Assembly: GCA_944321875.1 (NCBI GenBank)
Contig: CALUMX010000001.1
Span: 62,001-126,000 of the forward strand
Direction: 5' to 3'
DNA length: 64,000 nt
From: an uncultured Muribaculaceae bacterium
Lineage (GTDB): Bacteria > Bacteroidota > Bacteroidia > Bacteroidales > Muribaculaceae
The notes beneath the pieces were generated by a model. It saw only the letters and a list, made by a program, of their open reading frames with translations. It was not told the DNA's origin and did not search any database. This document shows positions 19,293 through 28,331 of the stretch, in pieces. Numbering within the stretch: position 1 is the stretch's first letter; each line of letters begins with the position of its first letter. Made by a program: the position numbers and the translations under genes.

Positions 19293-19363
19293 CAGAACAA
19301 AAGCATTGATAATGCTGTATTTAGAAAAAGTAATTGTTCGTAATTCACACTAATATACGCAAT

Positions 19364-20632
19364 ATGAATAGAAAAGACTTTGAAATAATGGCTCCGGTAG
19401 GCTCTTATGAGTCACTTTATGCCGCCATTCAGGGAGGTGCGGATGCCATTTATTTCGGAATAGAGGGATTGAACATGCGTGCCAAGTCGTCCAATAACTT
19501 TACGGTAGAGGATTTGCACCAGATTGCGCGCACCTGCAGCGAGAACGGCATGAAGAGTTATCTGACGGTCAACACGGTGGTCTACGACGAGGACATTGAG
19601 CTGATGCATCAGATTGTAAATGCTGCCAAAGAGGCGCAGATTTCAGCCATTATCGCTTCCGACATGGCAACTATTCTGTATGCGAGAAGCATTGGTGTGG
19701 AGGTACACATTTCTACGCAGGTCAACATTTCCAACACGGAAGCGTTGCGTTACTACGCGCAGTATGCCGACGTGGTGGTGTTGGCGCGCGAGCTGAATCT
19801 GACGCAGGTGGCTGGCATCTACGACAACATTGTCAAGGACGACATCCGTGGTCCTCACGGAGAGCCTGTCAGAATTGAGATGTTTTGTCACGGCGCATTG
19901 TGCATGGCCGTGTCGGGCAAATGCTATCTGAGCCTGCATGAGATGAATCGTTCGGCCAACCGTGGAGCCTGCACGCAGATTTGTCGTCGTGGCTATGAGG
20001 TGAAGGATTTGGAGACCGGAGAGCAATTGGCCATCGAGAACAAATACATCATGTCGCCGAAGGATTTGAAAACCATCCATTTCATGAACAAGATGATTGA
20101 CGCCGGTGTGCGTGTGTTCAAAATCGAGGGTCGTGCCCGTAGTGCCGAATATGTGCGTACGGTGGTTTCCTGTTACAATGAAGCCATTCAGGCATGTGTC
20201 GACGGTACGTTCTCCGAAGAGAAAGTGGCAGGATGGGACGAGCGCCTGAACAAGGTGTTCAACCGTGGTTTCTGGAACGGCTATTACCTCGGTCAGCGTT
20301 TGGGCGAATGGACTTCGAAATACGGCTCATCGGCTACGCGGGTGAAGATTTATGCGGCCAAGGGTATGCGCTATTTCTCCAACATTCATGTGGCCGAGTT
20401 CCTTATGGAGAACGACGAGCTACATGTAGGAGATGAGATTGTTATTTCAGGACCTACTACGGGAGCCATCATCATGAAAGTGGAGGAAATCCGTGTCGAC
20501 TTGAAGCCGGTGGAAAAAACCGTGCGTGGCGAACGTTTCTCCATCAAGGTGGACGAGCGGGTGCGTCCGAGCGACAAGCTGTATATATGGCGTGATGTCG
20601 AGGAAGTGCGCCGCCAGCGTGTCATCGAATAA
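19364..20632 (+). CDS. U32-family protein, tRNA uridine 5-hydroxylation (TrhP/YegQ-like)
   Basis: 422 residues starting at the ATG at 19364; an upstream TTG in the same frame would add ten unlikely residues. The peptidase U32 signature is present as EMFCHGALCMAVSGKCYLS with the following NRGACTQICRRGY, giving a set of four Cys for an iron-sulphur cluster. An N-terminal TIM-barrel (APVGSYESLYAAIQGGADAIYFG) precedes it. E. coli TrhP makes 5-hydroxyuridine at tRNA position 34 from prephenate-dependent chemistry; this protein probably does the same. It is followed after 8 bp by mnmD, another wobble-uridine enzyme, which fits a tRNA-modification role better than proteolysis. Confidence 0.85.
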   Translation: MNRKDFEIMAPVGSYESLYAAIQGGADAIYFGIEGLNMRAKSSNNFTVEDLHQIARTCSENGMKSYLTVNTVVYDEDIELMHQIVNAAKEAQISAIIASDMATILYARSIGVEVHISTQVNISNTEALRYYAQYADVVVLARELNLTQVAGIYDNIVKDDIRGPHGEPVRIEMFCHGALCMAVSGKCYLSLHEMNRSANRGACTQICRRGYEVKDLETGEQLAIENKYIMSPKDLKTIHFMNKMIDAGVRVFKIEGRARSAEYVRTVVSCYNEAIQACVDGTFSEEKVAGWDERLNKVFNRGFWNGYYLGQRLGEWTSKYGSSATRVKIYAAKGMRYFSNIHVAEFLMENDELHVGDEIVISGPTTGAIIMKVEEIRVDLKPVEKTVRGERFSIKVDERVRPSDKLYIWRDVEEVRRQRVIE

Positions 20633-20640
20633 TATAGCCA

Positions 20641-21321
20641 ATGGACGAAAGAGTATTTTCAGAAAAGAGAATAGAGCGGACGGCAGATGGATCGGCAACG
20701 ATTTATCTGCCGTTGCTTGATGAGCACTATCATTCCGTCAAAGGTGCCTATACGGAGTCGATGCACATATTCATCAATTGCGGACTCCTGCATGCTGCCA
20801 AGGACAGCGTAAGAGTGCTGGAAGTGGGTTTCGGCACAGGGCTGAACGCTTCGCTGACGGCTGTGCATTGTGAAGGAAAAACGGTCGATTATTTTACGTT
20901 GGAGCGCTATCCGCTTTCGTTTGAAGAGGTGGAGAATGCCGGTTACAGAGAGTCGCTATCGCCCGGTGAGTGGGAGGTAATGGAGACTGTTCATCGCGTT
21001 GACTGGGAGAAAAAGGAGCGTATTAACGACCATTTCTCCATTAATAAGTTGGAATGCGACCTGACTGACGGGAATTATCTGTTGCCTGAACACATAGACG
21101 TGGTTTATTTCGATGCCTTTGCGCCTGAAAAACAGTCGGAAATGTGGAGTGACGACGTGTTTCGCCGTATTTTTAAAGCCATGAACAGCGGAGGCATACT
21201 GACCACTTATTGCGCCAAGGGAGAGATACGCCGCCGGTTGCAGGCCACAGGATTTGCCGTAGAGCGTCTGGCGGGTCCTCCGGGAGGAAAACGTGAGATA
21301 TTGCGGGCTGTCAAACCCTGA
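20641..21321 (+). CDS. mnmD: tRNA mnm5s2U34 methyltransferase MnmD
   Basis: 226 residues. The SAM-binding motif VLEVGFGTGLNASL, the motif VYFDAFAPEKQSEMWSDDVF and the C-terminal TYCAKGEIRRRL plus GPPGGKREIL are typical of the DUF752/MnmD methyltransferase domain. In E. coli this domain is fused to MnmC; here it is free-standing, as in many Bacteroidetes and Gram-positives. It completes 5-methylaminomethyl modification of wobble uridine. It ends exactly where the convergent DUF4294 gene ends, with no base between the two stop codons. Confidence 0.93.
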   Translation: MDERVFSEKRIERTADGSATIYLPLLDEHYHSVKGAYTESMHIFINCGLLHAAKDSVRVLEVGFGTGLNASLTAVHCEGKTVDYFTLERYPLSFEEVENAGYRESLSPGEWEVMETVHRVDWEKKERINDHFSINKLECDLTDGNYLLPEHIDVVYFDAFAPEKQSEMWSDDVFRRIFKAMNSGGILTTYCAKGEIRRRLQATGFAVERLAGPPGGKREILRAVKP

Positions 21322-21936
21322 TTAGAGCAGTCCGAGCTCGATGCGGGTGGCAATACGGTCAATAAGGGCATCGCTCGGGTCTGATTCTGGCTTCCAGTCT
21401 GCTTTGAGGCTGACACCGAAAATGCGGCCGAAAGCCTGGTAGAAAGTGGCTCTGAACGGACCGAGAAAAGCCTTGATGATTTCGTAGGAAGGCTGGTGGG
21501 TTTCCCTGTTGATAAGTTTGACAAGCACGCGTGCCTGTGTGCGTGTAAAGCGTTTCAGTTCCGGTTTATACTGATTGAACACTTCCTTTTCCATCGCCTT
21601 CAGATGGTCTTCCCGCTCCTTCTTGGTGGGGAGGGTTTCCATGTATTCGTAAGTTTCGATAATGGTTGCTCCGATGAGTTTGGCGTAGGGCAATCCCTTT
21701 CTTACGTCGCGCACCATCCGCCAGTAGAATTGCTCCTGAGTCTTGCTGACAAAGACTTCCTGCGGATAGACCACCATGTCGTTAAACACGAGCATGAGCG
21801 TCGAATCGCTTTCTTCTGTCTTGAAATAGTAGAAGCCTCTGTATATTTTGTTTCTCACAGAAGGCAGCTCCCCTGCCGAGACGGCAGAGCAGAGACTGCA
21901 TAAAGCCAATAATGTGAGCAACAGTAACCGGTTCAT
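21322..21936 (-). CDS. DUF4294 exported protein
   Basis: 204 residues with a clear signal peptide (MNRLLLLTLLALCSLCSAVSA). The mature part carries blocks of the Bacteroidetes DUF4294 family: YRGFYYFKTEESD, ARVLVKLINRETHQPSYEIIKA (shortened here) and FLGPFRATFYQAFGRIFG. The function is unknown; it is predicted periplasmic. It has its own full promoter at 21954-21984, and is the only minus-strand gene between 18 and 39 kb. Confidence 0.88.
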   Translation of the reverse strand: MNRLLLLTLLALCSLCSAVSAGELPSVRNKIYRGFYYFKTEESDSTLMLVFNDMVVYPQEVFVSKTQEQFYWRMVRDVRKGLPYAKLIGATIIETYEYMETLPTKKEREDHLKAMEKEVFNQYKPELKRFTRTQARVLVKLINRETHQPSYEIIKAFLGPFRATFYQAFGRIFGVSLKADWKPESDPSDALIDRIATRIELGLL

Positions 21937-21953
21937 ATAAAAACTATTTTGTT

Positions 21954-21984
21954 CAAAGGTAATATATAAAGTTTGTCTGACAAA
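21954..21984 (-). promoter_or_regulatory. Promoter for the DUF4294 gene
   Basis: On the minus strand TTTG (21984-21981), 19-bp spacer, TACCTTTG (21961-21954). Position is 18 bp before the start codon. Confidence 0.7.
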
Positions 21985-22045
21985 TTTAATAATTGTGAGA
22001 TTATGTCAATAACTTGCCATATTTTACTTTTTTAAGCAGGTAAGT

Positions 22046-22076
22046 TTTGCCGTCTCGATTAGGTCAGCTATCTTTA
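22046..22076 (+). promoter_or_regulatory. Promoter for nucleoside kinase gene
   Basis: TTTG at 22046-22049, 19-bp spacer, TATCTTTA at 22069-22076 (one mismatch to TAnnTTTG). It lies 30 bp before the ATG. Confidence 0.6.
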
Positions 22077-22106
22077 CTATGTTACTAAATTAAAAAAAAC
22101 ACTGCT

Positions 22107-23780
22107 ATGAGTGACACATTTCAAATCTATTGTGAGAACCTTAAACGCTATATAAACGTCAGGGGTGGCGAAACCCTGCTTGAAATTTACGAGCGTCTTG
22201 CCGACGAGATAGACGTAAAGCCTATTTGTGCCCACGTTAACAACAAAACGGAAGGCCTCTCCTATTCCGTATTCAAACCCAAGAAAATATGCTTTATCGA
22301 CGAGCGTACTCCGTCAGGACAGCGTGTCTACGTCAGGTCGCTCAGCATGGTGCTGGCAAAGGCCGTCTACGACCTTTATCCGAAGGCGCAGCTGGTTATC
22401 GAGCATTCCATATCGAAAGGCTATTATTGCCAGTTGAAGGGATGCACGGAATGCGACGTGGAGAAAATCAAGCAGCGCATGCAGGAGATTACGGCTGCCG
22501 ACTATGCGTTTGAGTACAACGAACGGCTGACGACCGACGTGATTCCTCTGTTTGAGCAGCAAGGCATGGCCGACAAAGTCAGCCTGCTGTCATCGCTCTG
22601 CGACCTCTATACGGTCTATTACCGTCTGGATAATTTCGTGGACAGTTTCCCGGGATGTCTGGCTCCTTCTACACGCTATGTGTCTGTCTTCGACCTTGTG
22701 AAATACCAGGAAGGCATGCTGTTGCTGCCGGCTGACTTTGCCGGCGACAAGACGCAGCCCGCTAAGATGGTCAAGCAGGAGAAGCTGTTTAAGGCGTTTA
22801 CCGACTATATCAAATTTAATGAGATTGTGGGTGTGAGCAACGTGGGCATGCTCAACAAGGTGGTTGACGGCAAGAACCGCTCCGATGTCGATATGCTCAT
22901 CAATGTGGCTGAGACGCTCCACGACAAGATGATTGGGCGCATTGCCGACACGATTGCCGAGCGTTACCGTAAAGGCGGCGCGAGAGTGGTATTGATTGCC
23001 GGACCGTCGTCGTCGGGTAAGACTACGACCACCAAACGCCTCTCCATTCATTTGCTTGCCAACCTGATAAAGCCGCAGATGATTTCGCTCGACAACTATT
23101 TCGTAGAGCGTGACAAGACTCCGCGTGACGAGAACGGCGACTATGACTATGAGTCGCTCTACGCTCTCGACATCGAGCAGTTCAACAAGGACTTGAATGC
23201 CCTTATTCGCGGAGAGGAAGTAGCGATGTCTACCTACGACTTTGCGACGGGAAAACGTGTCTACAAGGGAAATAAGCTGAAGCTGACCGACAATACGATA
23301 CTCTTGATGGAAGGCATCCACGGCTTGAATCCCGAACTCACGAAGAGTATCCCCGATGAGCAGAAATTCAAGGTTTATGTATCGGCTCTAACCACTTTGA
23401 GCATTGACAACCATAACTGGGTGCCTACGACCGACAACCGTCTGCTGCGCCGTATTATCCGCGACTATAAATACCGCGGAACGTCGGCGCTCGATACGAT
23501 TGCCCGCTGGCAGAGCGTACGCCGCGGTGAGGAGAAGTGGATATTCCCCTATCAGGAGAATGCGGATGCCATGTTCAACTCGTCGCTCATTTTCGAATTG
23601 GGAGTGATGAAGGATTTCGCAGAACCTATTCTGAAGAAAGTGCCGCACGACGTTCCTGAATATGCCGAGGCTTACCGATTGCTGGCTTTCCTTCGCTTCT
23701 TCAAGGAAATCGGAGGGCGGCAGGTGCCTTCAACCAGTTTGTTGAGGGAATTCCTTGGAGGCAGCAGTTTCAAATATTAG
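22107..23780 (+). CDS. Nucleoside (uridine-like) kinase with N-terminal TGS domain
   Basis: 557 residues. Residues 1-60 resemble a TGS domain; the middle resembles the threonyl-tRNA synthetase second additional domain; and the C-terminal half is a uridine kinase/phosphoribulokinase P-loop domain with GPSSSGKTTTTKR at 299-311 and the IHGLNPEL block. The Bacteroidetes members are annotated as nucleoside kinases, phosphorylating uridine or cytidine with NTP. The role of the TGS part is not known, though it often senses ligands. The gene is monocistronic with its own promoter. Confidence 0.9.
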   Translation: MSDTFQIYCENLKRYINVRGGETLLEIYERLADEIDVKPICAHVNNKTEGLSYSVFKPKKICFIDERTPSGQRVYVRSLSMVLAKAVYDLYPKAQLVIEHSISKGYYCQLKGCTECDVEKIKQRMQEITAADYAFEYNERLTTDVIPLFEQQGMADKVSLLSSLCDLYTVYYRLDNFVDSFPGCLAPSTRYVSVFDLVKYQEGMLLLPADFAGDKTQPAKMVKQEKLFKAFTDYIKFNEIVGVSNVGMLNKVVDGKNRSDVDMLINVAETLHDKMIGRIADTIAERYRKGGARVVLIAGPSSSGKTTTTKRLSIHLLANLIKPQMISLDNYFVERDKTPRDENGDYDYESLYALDIEQFNKDLNALIRGEEVAMSTYDFATGKRVYKGNKLKLTDNTILLMEGIHGLNPELTKSIPDEQKFKVYVSALTTLSIDNHNWVPTTDNRLLRRIIRDYKYRGTSALDTIARWQSVRRGEEKWIFPYQENADAMFNSSLIFELGVMKDFAEPILKKVPHDVPEYAEAYRLLAFLRFFKEIGGRQVPSTSLLREFLGGSSFKY

Positions 23781-23865
23781 TATATTAAAAAATGTTATTG
23801 CATAAACTAAAAAAATAAGACGTGTGTTGTTATAATAAATGAATTAACTAATACGGAGAAACTAT

Positions 23866-24318
23866 ATGAAAAAAATTGGATTACTTGTAATTGTCATGGT
23901 CATGGTGGCAACCGGTGTATTGACGATGACGGCACGCGACAGAGTCATTACAGTGGAACAGTTGCCACAAGCAGCGCAAACCTTTGTTGGTAAATATTTT
24001 AAGAAGTCACAAGTCGCTCTTGTCAAGGAAGACAAAGAGACTTTTTCTACTGACTATGAGGTTACTTTTTCCGATGGAAGCAAGATTGATTTCAACGGTG
24101 CCGGTGAATGGAAAGAAGTGAATTCCTATGCAGGTGTTCCGACATCCATCGTTCCGAAGCAGGTGATGAATTTCCTCAAAAAGAATCAGTATATGGGAAA
24201 TGGCGTGACAGTTCGCAAGATTGAGCGTGAGCGTTCAGGCTGGAAAGTGGAATTGTCCAACAATATGGAATTTGAATTCGACAAGTCATTCCAATTGAGA
24301 GATATCGACAGAGATTAA
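23866..24318 (+). CDS. PepSY-like (DUF2874) exported protein
   Basis: 150 residues, signal peptide at 1-23 or so (MKKIGLLVIVMVMVATGVLTMTA, shortened). Two PepSY-like repeats follow: one around QLPQAAQTFVGKYFKKSQVAL...VTFSDGSKIDFNGAGEWKEV, the second around VPKQVMNFLKKN...WKVELSNNMEFEFD. This fits the Bacteroidetes putative beta-lactamase-inhibitor-like PepSY family (BLIP-like fold). The protein is periplasmic or surface exposed; the function is unknown. A strong terminator follows. Confidence 0.88.
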   Translation: MKKIGLLVIVMVMVATGVLTMTARDRVITVEQLPQAAQTFVGKYFKKSQVALVKEDKETFSTDYEVTFSDGSKIDFNGAGEWKEVNSYAGVPTSIVPKQVMNFLKKNQYMGNGVTVRKIERERSGWKVELSNNMEFEFDKSFQLRDIDRD

Positions 24319-24346
24319 TTTGTCGGAACATTATCAGTCATAAAAT

Positions 24347-24381
24347 GGCTTCAGGGCTAATCGTCCTGAAGCCGTTTTTTT
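24347..24381 (+). terminator. Rho-independent terminator after PepSY-like gene
   Basis: GGCTTCAGG at 24347-24355 pairs with CCTGAAGCC at 24365-24373, a 9-nt loop, then seven T. Confidence 0.92.
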
Positions 24382-24396
24382 ATTAGAAAGTAGTTT

Positions 24397-24427
24397 TTTG
24401 CATATAAGGGGATTTGATATAAATTTG
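24397..24427 (+). promoter_or_regulatory. Promoter for GH43 gene
   Basis: TTTG at 24397-24400, 19-bp spacer, TAAATTTG at 24420-24427. The expected transcription start is at about 24434, so the ATG at 24438 would be almost leaderless; this favours translation from the ATG at 24468. Confidence 0.75.
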
Positions 24428-24467
24428 CAAATGATTAATGATTACTGATTTACAAACGAAAAATCCT

Positions 24468-26207
24468 ATGAGAAAGAAAACCGCATGGCTGCTTGCTGTC
24501 CTTTTCGCCTTGACAGCCGGACAAGTTGGAGCGCAGTACCGTACGACTACCTACTGCAATCCTATTAATCTTGACTACACTTATCCGTTCCACAATTCCC
24601 ATCTTGGAAAATCCTACCGTTCCGGTGCCGACCCTGCCGTTGTGAAGTTCAGGGGAGAATACTATATGTTTGTTACCCGAAGCTGGGGATACTGGCATTC
24701 GAAAGACCTGACCAACTGGGATTTCATCACTCCTGAGAAATGGTATTTTGAGGGATGTAACGCACCGGCTGCCCACAACTATAAGGATTCCGTGCTTTAT
24801 GTGACGGGAAACCCTTCGGGAGCCATGAGCATTCTCTATACCGACGACCCGAAGCGGGGTGACTGGAAGGCTGTCCCATCGGTGCTTTACGACCTTCAGG
24901 ACCCTGATTTGTTTATCGACGACGATGACAAGGCTTATATGTACTGGGGCTCGTCCAACCTCTGGCCTATCCGCGTTAAGGAGCTGGATATGAACAATAA
25001 GTTTCTGCCTGTCGGCAACCGTGTGGACTCATTGCTCTACCTGCAGCCGGAAAAACACGGTTGGGAGCGTTTCGGAGAAAACCATACGAGCGACATCAAG
25101 CCTTTCATTGAAGGTGCCTGGATGACGAAACACGATGGCAAATACTATTTGCAATATGCCGCGCCGGGAACGCAGTTCAACGTCTATGGCGACGGTGTCT
25201 ATGTGGGAACTTCGCCGAAAGGACCGTTTGAATATGCCGCTCACAATCCGTTCTGCTACAAGCCCGGTGGATTTGCCACAGGAGCAGGTCACGGCAGTAC
25301 GGTGGCAGGTCCGGGTGGAGTCTATTGGCATTTTGCTACCATTCACCTGTCAATCAACTACAAGTTTGAGCGTCGTCTGTGCATGTTCCCTACCTTCTTT
25401 GATAAGGACGGCGTGATGTATTCCGATTCTTATTTCGGTGATTATCCGCATTATACGCCCGACCAACCTTCCCGTCAGCAGGAAAACGGAGGTTTCCGTG
25501 GCTGGATGCTGCTCTCTTACGGCAAACCAGTTACGGCTTCTTCCCAACTGGAGAAGTACCCCGTGTCGAACGTAACGGATGAGAATCTGAAGTCATTCTG
25601 GGTAGCTGCTGAGAATAACGACAGACAGTGGGTTAAGATTGACATGGAGAATGTGTGCGATGTGTATGCCATCCAGCTTAACTTCTTCGATTACGAGGAA
25701 ACGGAATTCTGGGGCAGGATGCCCGGACTGTATCAGCGTTATGTAGTCGAGACTTCCGTTGACGGAGAGAATTGGACCGTCGTGGCCGACTACAGCAAGA
25801 GCTACCGCGACGCACCGCACAATTATGTGGAGCTTGACCGTCCGGTAGAAGCCCGCTATGTGCGTTACCGCCACATTTCTGTTCCCGGTAAGCATCTGGC
25901 TATGGGCGACATCCGTGTGTTCGGTCTGGGTCGTGGAAAGAAGCCTGCAGCTGTCAGGGATTTTACGGTTACACGCGACAGCGACGAGCGCAATGCAGCC
26001 ATTTCATGGAAAGCCGTGAAGGGTGCGCAGGGTTACAATGTGCTTTGGGGTATCGCACCCGACAAACTTTACAGTTCATGGATGGTTTATGGCGATACTT
26101 CCCTGGAGTTGCGCAGTCTGACTGCCGGTCAGAAGTATTATTTTGCTGTAGAGGCTTTCAATGAAAACGGTATCTCACAGCGAATCGTTCTGAAAGATGC
26201 CCGCTAA
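24468..26207 (+). CDS. Secreted glycoside hydrolase family 43 protein with F5/8 type C and FN3 domains
   Basis: 579 residues from the ATG at 24468, which opens a signal peptide (MRKKTAWLLAVLFALTAG). A five-bladed propeller follows with GH43 landmarks: SGADPAVVKFRGEYYMF (catalytic base Asp55), QDPDLFIDDDDKAYMYW and the general-acid region IKPFIEGAWMTKHDGKYYL. Residues about 350-485 form a discoidin-like (F5/8 type C) carbohydrate-binding domain (WVKIDMENVCDVYAIQLNF) and the end is a fibronectin type III domain. GH43 enzymes cut arabinose- or xylose-containing plant glycans. No susC/susD pair is nearby, so the substrate is open. Confidence 0.9.
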   Translation: MRKKTAWLLAVLFALTAGQVGAQYRTTTYCNPINLDYTYPFHNSHLGKSYRSGADPAVVKFRGEYYMFVTRSWGYWHSKDLTNWDFITPEKWYFEGCNAPAAHNYKDSVLYVTGNPSGAMSILYTDDPKRGDWKAVPSVLYDLQDPDLFIDDDDKAYMYWGSSNLWPIRVKELDMNNKFLPVGNRVDSLLYLQPEKHGWERFGENHTSDIKPFIEGAWMTKHDGKYYLQYAAPGTQFNVYGDGVYVGTSPKGPFEYAAHNPFCYKPGGFATGAGHGSTVAGPGGVYWHFATIHLSINYKFERRLCMFPTFFDKDGVMYSDSYFGDYPHYTPDQPSRQQENGGFRGWMLLSYGKPVTASSQLEKYPVSNVTDENLKSFWVAAENNDRQWVKIDMENVCDVYAIQLNFFDYEETEFWGRMPGLYQRYVVETSVDGENWTVVADYSKSYRDAPHNYVELDRPVEARYVRYRHISVPGKHLAMGDIRVFGLGRGKKPAAVRDFTVTRDSDERNAAISWKAVKGAQGYNVLWGIAPDKLYSSWMVYGDTSLELRSLTAGQKYYFAVEAFNENGISQRIVLKDAR

Positions 26208-26235
26208 AAGCGGAACATAACCAATACTATTTCAC

Positions 26236-26273
26236 AGGCATTCGGCTCTTGGAGTCGGATGCCTATCTTTTTT
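26236..26273 (+). terminator. Terminator after GH43 gene
   Basis: AGGCATTCGGCTC pairs with GAGTCGGATGCCT through two G-U wobbles, with a short loop, followed by ATCTTTTTT. Confidence 0.85.
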
Positions 26274-26353
26274 ACATATATTTGCAATTGTCATTTATTT
26301 TTATTATATTTAAGCCGTGACAAAGTGTTATTAACCATCTAAAGGGAAATATT

Positions 26354-28147
26354 ATGAAACGCTGTTATCTGATTACCATGTTACTGTTGTGCGCGTCGTT
26401 GACCGTCTGGTCGACGGAATTTGCCAAACTGGAAAGCCGGGTGAAGAAAGTGCTGTCTGCGGTCAAGAGTCCGGAGCAGGCCCTTGATAGTGCGTTGATA
26501 CTGACGTTCAATGATAAGTCATGGTCGCCGGAAACCAAAGAGCGTATCACTTGTGACTACATCATCCCTTATGCCGACAAGCATGAGAAAGATGTGCCTT
26601 TATGGACGTTTGCCAAAATTTATCGGAGTCTGTCGCTCAATTATTCCTACATGGGAGAGGTGGTGAAACGGGGTGAGGCCATTAAGAAAGCGTATGATTA
26701 TGCCCGTCGGATGGAGGAGAAGGACGATTCCGACCGGCTCTTCAAAGCCTACGTATTTTACAGCTATGCGTCCTATGAGATGGAAGTGGGCGATATGGTG
26801 CGCGCGCATGACCTCTTTTTTGAGGCTATTCCTATCTATGAGCAGATGGGCTACTATCATCCCGCTTCGAATTGCCTTTATCAGTTGGCGGTGACTTACT
26901 GTCAGTTGAAGGATGTTGTCAATCTCAAGAAGGTGATTGACAACATGGCGCGTATCGCCGAAAAGGCCGACGAGGAGAGCCGTCCCGGCTGTCTTTACTA
27001 TCTCTACACCGTGAAAGCCGTCAATTTCTCGTTTTCGTTTGAGAATGACAGGAAAAACCGTTCGTTGCTCGACTCCATGCTGCTTTATTCCCACAAGTCT
27101 ATCCAGCTGATGGAAGCCTATCCCGACAAGATGCCCTCGGTGGTCAATCCGGCATGGAACTACTATAATTATGCCGTCAATCTCCATAATCTTGTGCCTG
27201 GAGCGAGTGAGGACAGCATCCGCTATTATACGGGCAAGGCTCTCAACGTGAAAGGTATGCCGCCTGTGATACGCCAGGAGGTGGAAATCTCGGTGGGAAT
27301 CCTGCTGGGAGAGTTGGAAGTGGACAAGAAAAACTACCGGCAGGCGATAAAGGAGCTGGAGGCGGTCTATCAGAAAGCCGACTCTCTGAAGGAGCGCAAT
27401 ACGCTGCTGGTGGAGCGCATTGACTGCTGCGACTTGCTTGTCAAGAGTTATTCCGGTATCGGCCGCTATGACAAAGCTCTTGAATATCAGAAGCAACTGA
27501 CTGAGTTGAGCAAGACCCGCTACGACGAGGAACGGACGGCTCAGCTCGACGAATTGTCGGTGAAGTATGAGGTGGAGAAGAAGAACATGGAGATTGAGAA
27601 TCTTGAGAGTAAGGAGCGGTTCTCAAAGCGCATCATGCAGCTGCTGGTGGTGGCTCTGCTGATTGCCCTGCTTGCCATATCGGCCATCGTGGTCGTTTTC
27701 CGCCTGCGTCGCAAGAATATGGAGCACCGGCTCTACGAGTCGGCTCTTGAGTCTGAAATGAACCGTTCACAGCTCGATTCCATCCGGGAGGAGTACGACA
27801 GTTTGCGTGACAAGCTGGAAAACCGTCAGCAATCGCTCCATTTCAAGAAATTGTTTGAGAAAATGGAGGTCATCGTGCGCGACTCCGCGCTGGATGCCGA
27901 CACCAAGGAACGGTATGCGGAGGTTATCCATTCGGTAAATCTTCAGGAGTTTGAGGAGCAATTCTCCCATACCATTGATAAAATGACGCAGATGGACCTG
28001 AAGTACATCGTTTGCTTCTATCTGAATTTTGAGAGCAAGGACATCGCCGTGATGTTCAATGTAGAGGCGGCGAGTGTTTACACCGTGCGTTACAGGTTGA
28101 GGAAAAAATTTAAGGACAATCCTGCTTTCAGATTCCTCATGCGCTGA
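26354..28147 (+). CDS. TPR-containing membrane regulator with cytoplasmic LuxR-like HTH
   Basis: 597 residues. A signal peptide (MKRCYLITMLLLCASLTVWS) is followed by a periplasmic region of helical TPR-like repeats (about 30-400), a transmembrane segment at about 426-447 (LLVVALLIALLAISAIVVVF), a coiled coil, and a C-terminal helix-turn-helix-like domain (about 547-590) containing KYIVCFYLNFESKDIAVMF and the VRYRLRKK recognition helix. Bacteroidetes have many such one-protein sensors that combine a periplasmic TPR sensor and a DNA-binding end. It lacks a histidine kinase. The ligand and targets are unknown. The following gene repeats its last domain. Confidence 0.82.
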   Translation: MKRCYLITMLLLCASLTVWSTEFAKLESRVKKVLSAVKSPEQALDSALILTFNDKSWSPETKERITCDYIIPYADKHEKDVPLWTFAKIYRSLSLNYSYMGEVVKRGEAIKKAYDYARRMEEKDDSDRLFKAYVFYSYASYEMEVGDMVRAHDLFFEAIPIYEQMGYYHPASNCLYQLAVTYCQLKDVVNLKKVIDNMARIAEKADEESRPGCLYYLYTVKAVNFSFSFENDRKNRSLLDSMLLYSHKSIQLMEAYPDKMPSVVNPAWNYYNYAVNLHNLVPGASEDSIRYYTGKALNVKGMPPVIRQEVEISVGILLGELEVDKKNYRQAIKELEAVYQKADSLKERNTLLVERIDCCDLLVKSYSGIGRYDKALEYQKQLTELSKTRYDEERTAQLDELSVKYEVEKKNMEIENLESKERFSKRIMQLLVVALLIALLAISAIVVVFRLRRKNMEHRLYESALESEMNRSQLDSIREEYDSLRDKLENRQQSLHFKKLFEKMEVIVRDSALDADTKERYAEVIHSVNLQEFEEQFSHTIDKMTQMDLKYIVCFYLNFESKDIAVMFNVEAASVYTVRYRLRKKFKDNPAFRFLMR

Positions 28148-28331
28148 TTTCTTCTGTCAATACATTTTCTACCCTGTTTTGGGGTATATCGGGTATCTCT
28201 CAGCAATCTAAATCGTTGAAACTGCGGTTACGACGGGGGTTGCTGAGAGTTTATCTATATTTGTCTATATGCCGTTTGTGTGAATGCGCTTAATTTTGTC
28301 TACGTGAACTATTACAAATAAAGAAACCTTC

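Larger units (their letters stand above)
18637..19363. other. Candidate chromosomal replication origin (oriC) region
   Basis: About 730 bp with no convincing gene, strongly AT-rich. DnaA-box-like 9-mers: TTATGCACA (minus, 18661-18669, an exact TTATNCACA), TTGTTCACA (18648-18656), TTATCAACA (minus, 19003-19011), CTATCAACA twice (minus, 19068-19076 and 19079-19087), CTATTCACA (minus, 19090-19098) and GTATCAACA (minus, 19195-19203). Five of these lie in one 200-bp stretch in the same orientation. Gene direction switches here from all minus to mostly plus, and plus-strand G/C skew changes sign. No dnaA gene is nearby, which is common in this phylum. A short open frame at 19091-19309 overlaps the boxes and is not believed. 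Confidence 0.65.

Noticed and set aside
19091-19309. Small open frame in the origin candidate region
   Set aside because: 72 codons overlapping the DnaA-box cluster and the next gene's promoter; no family resemblance.
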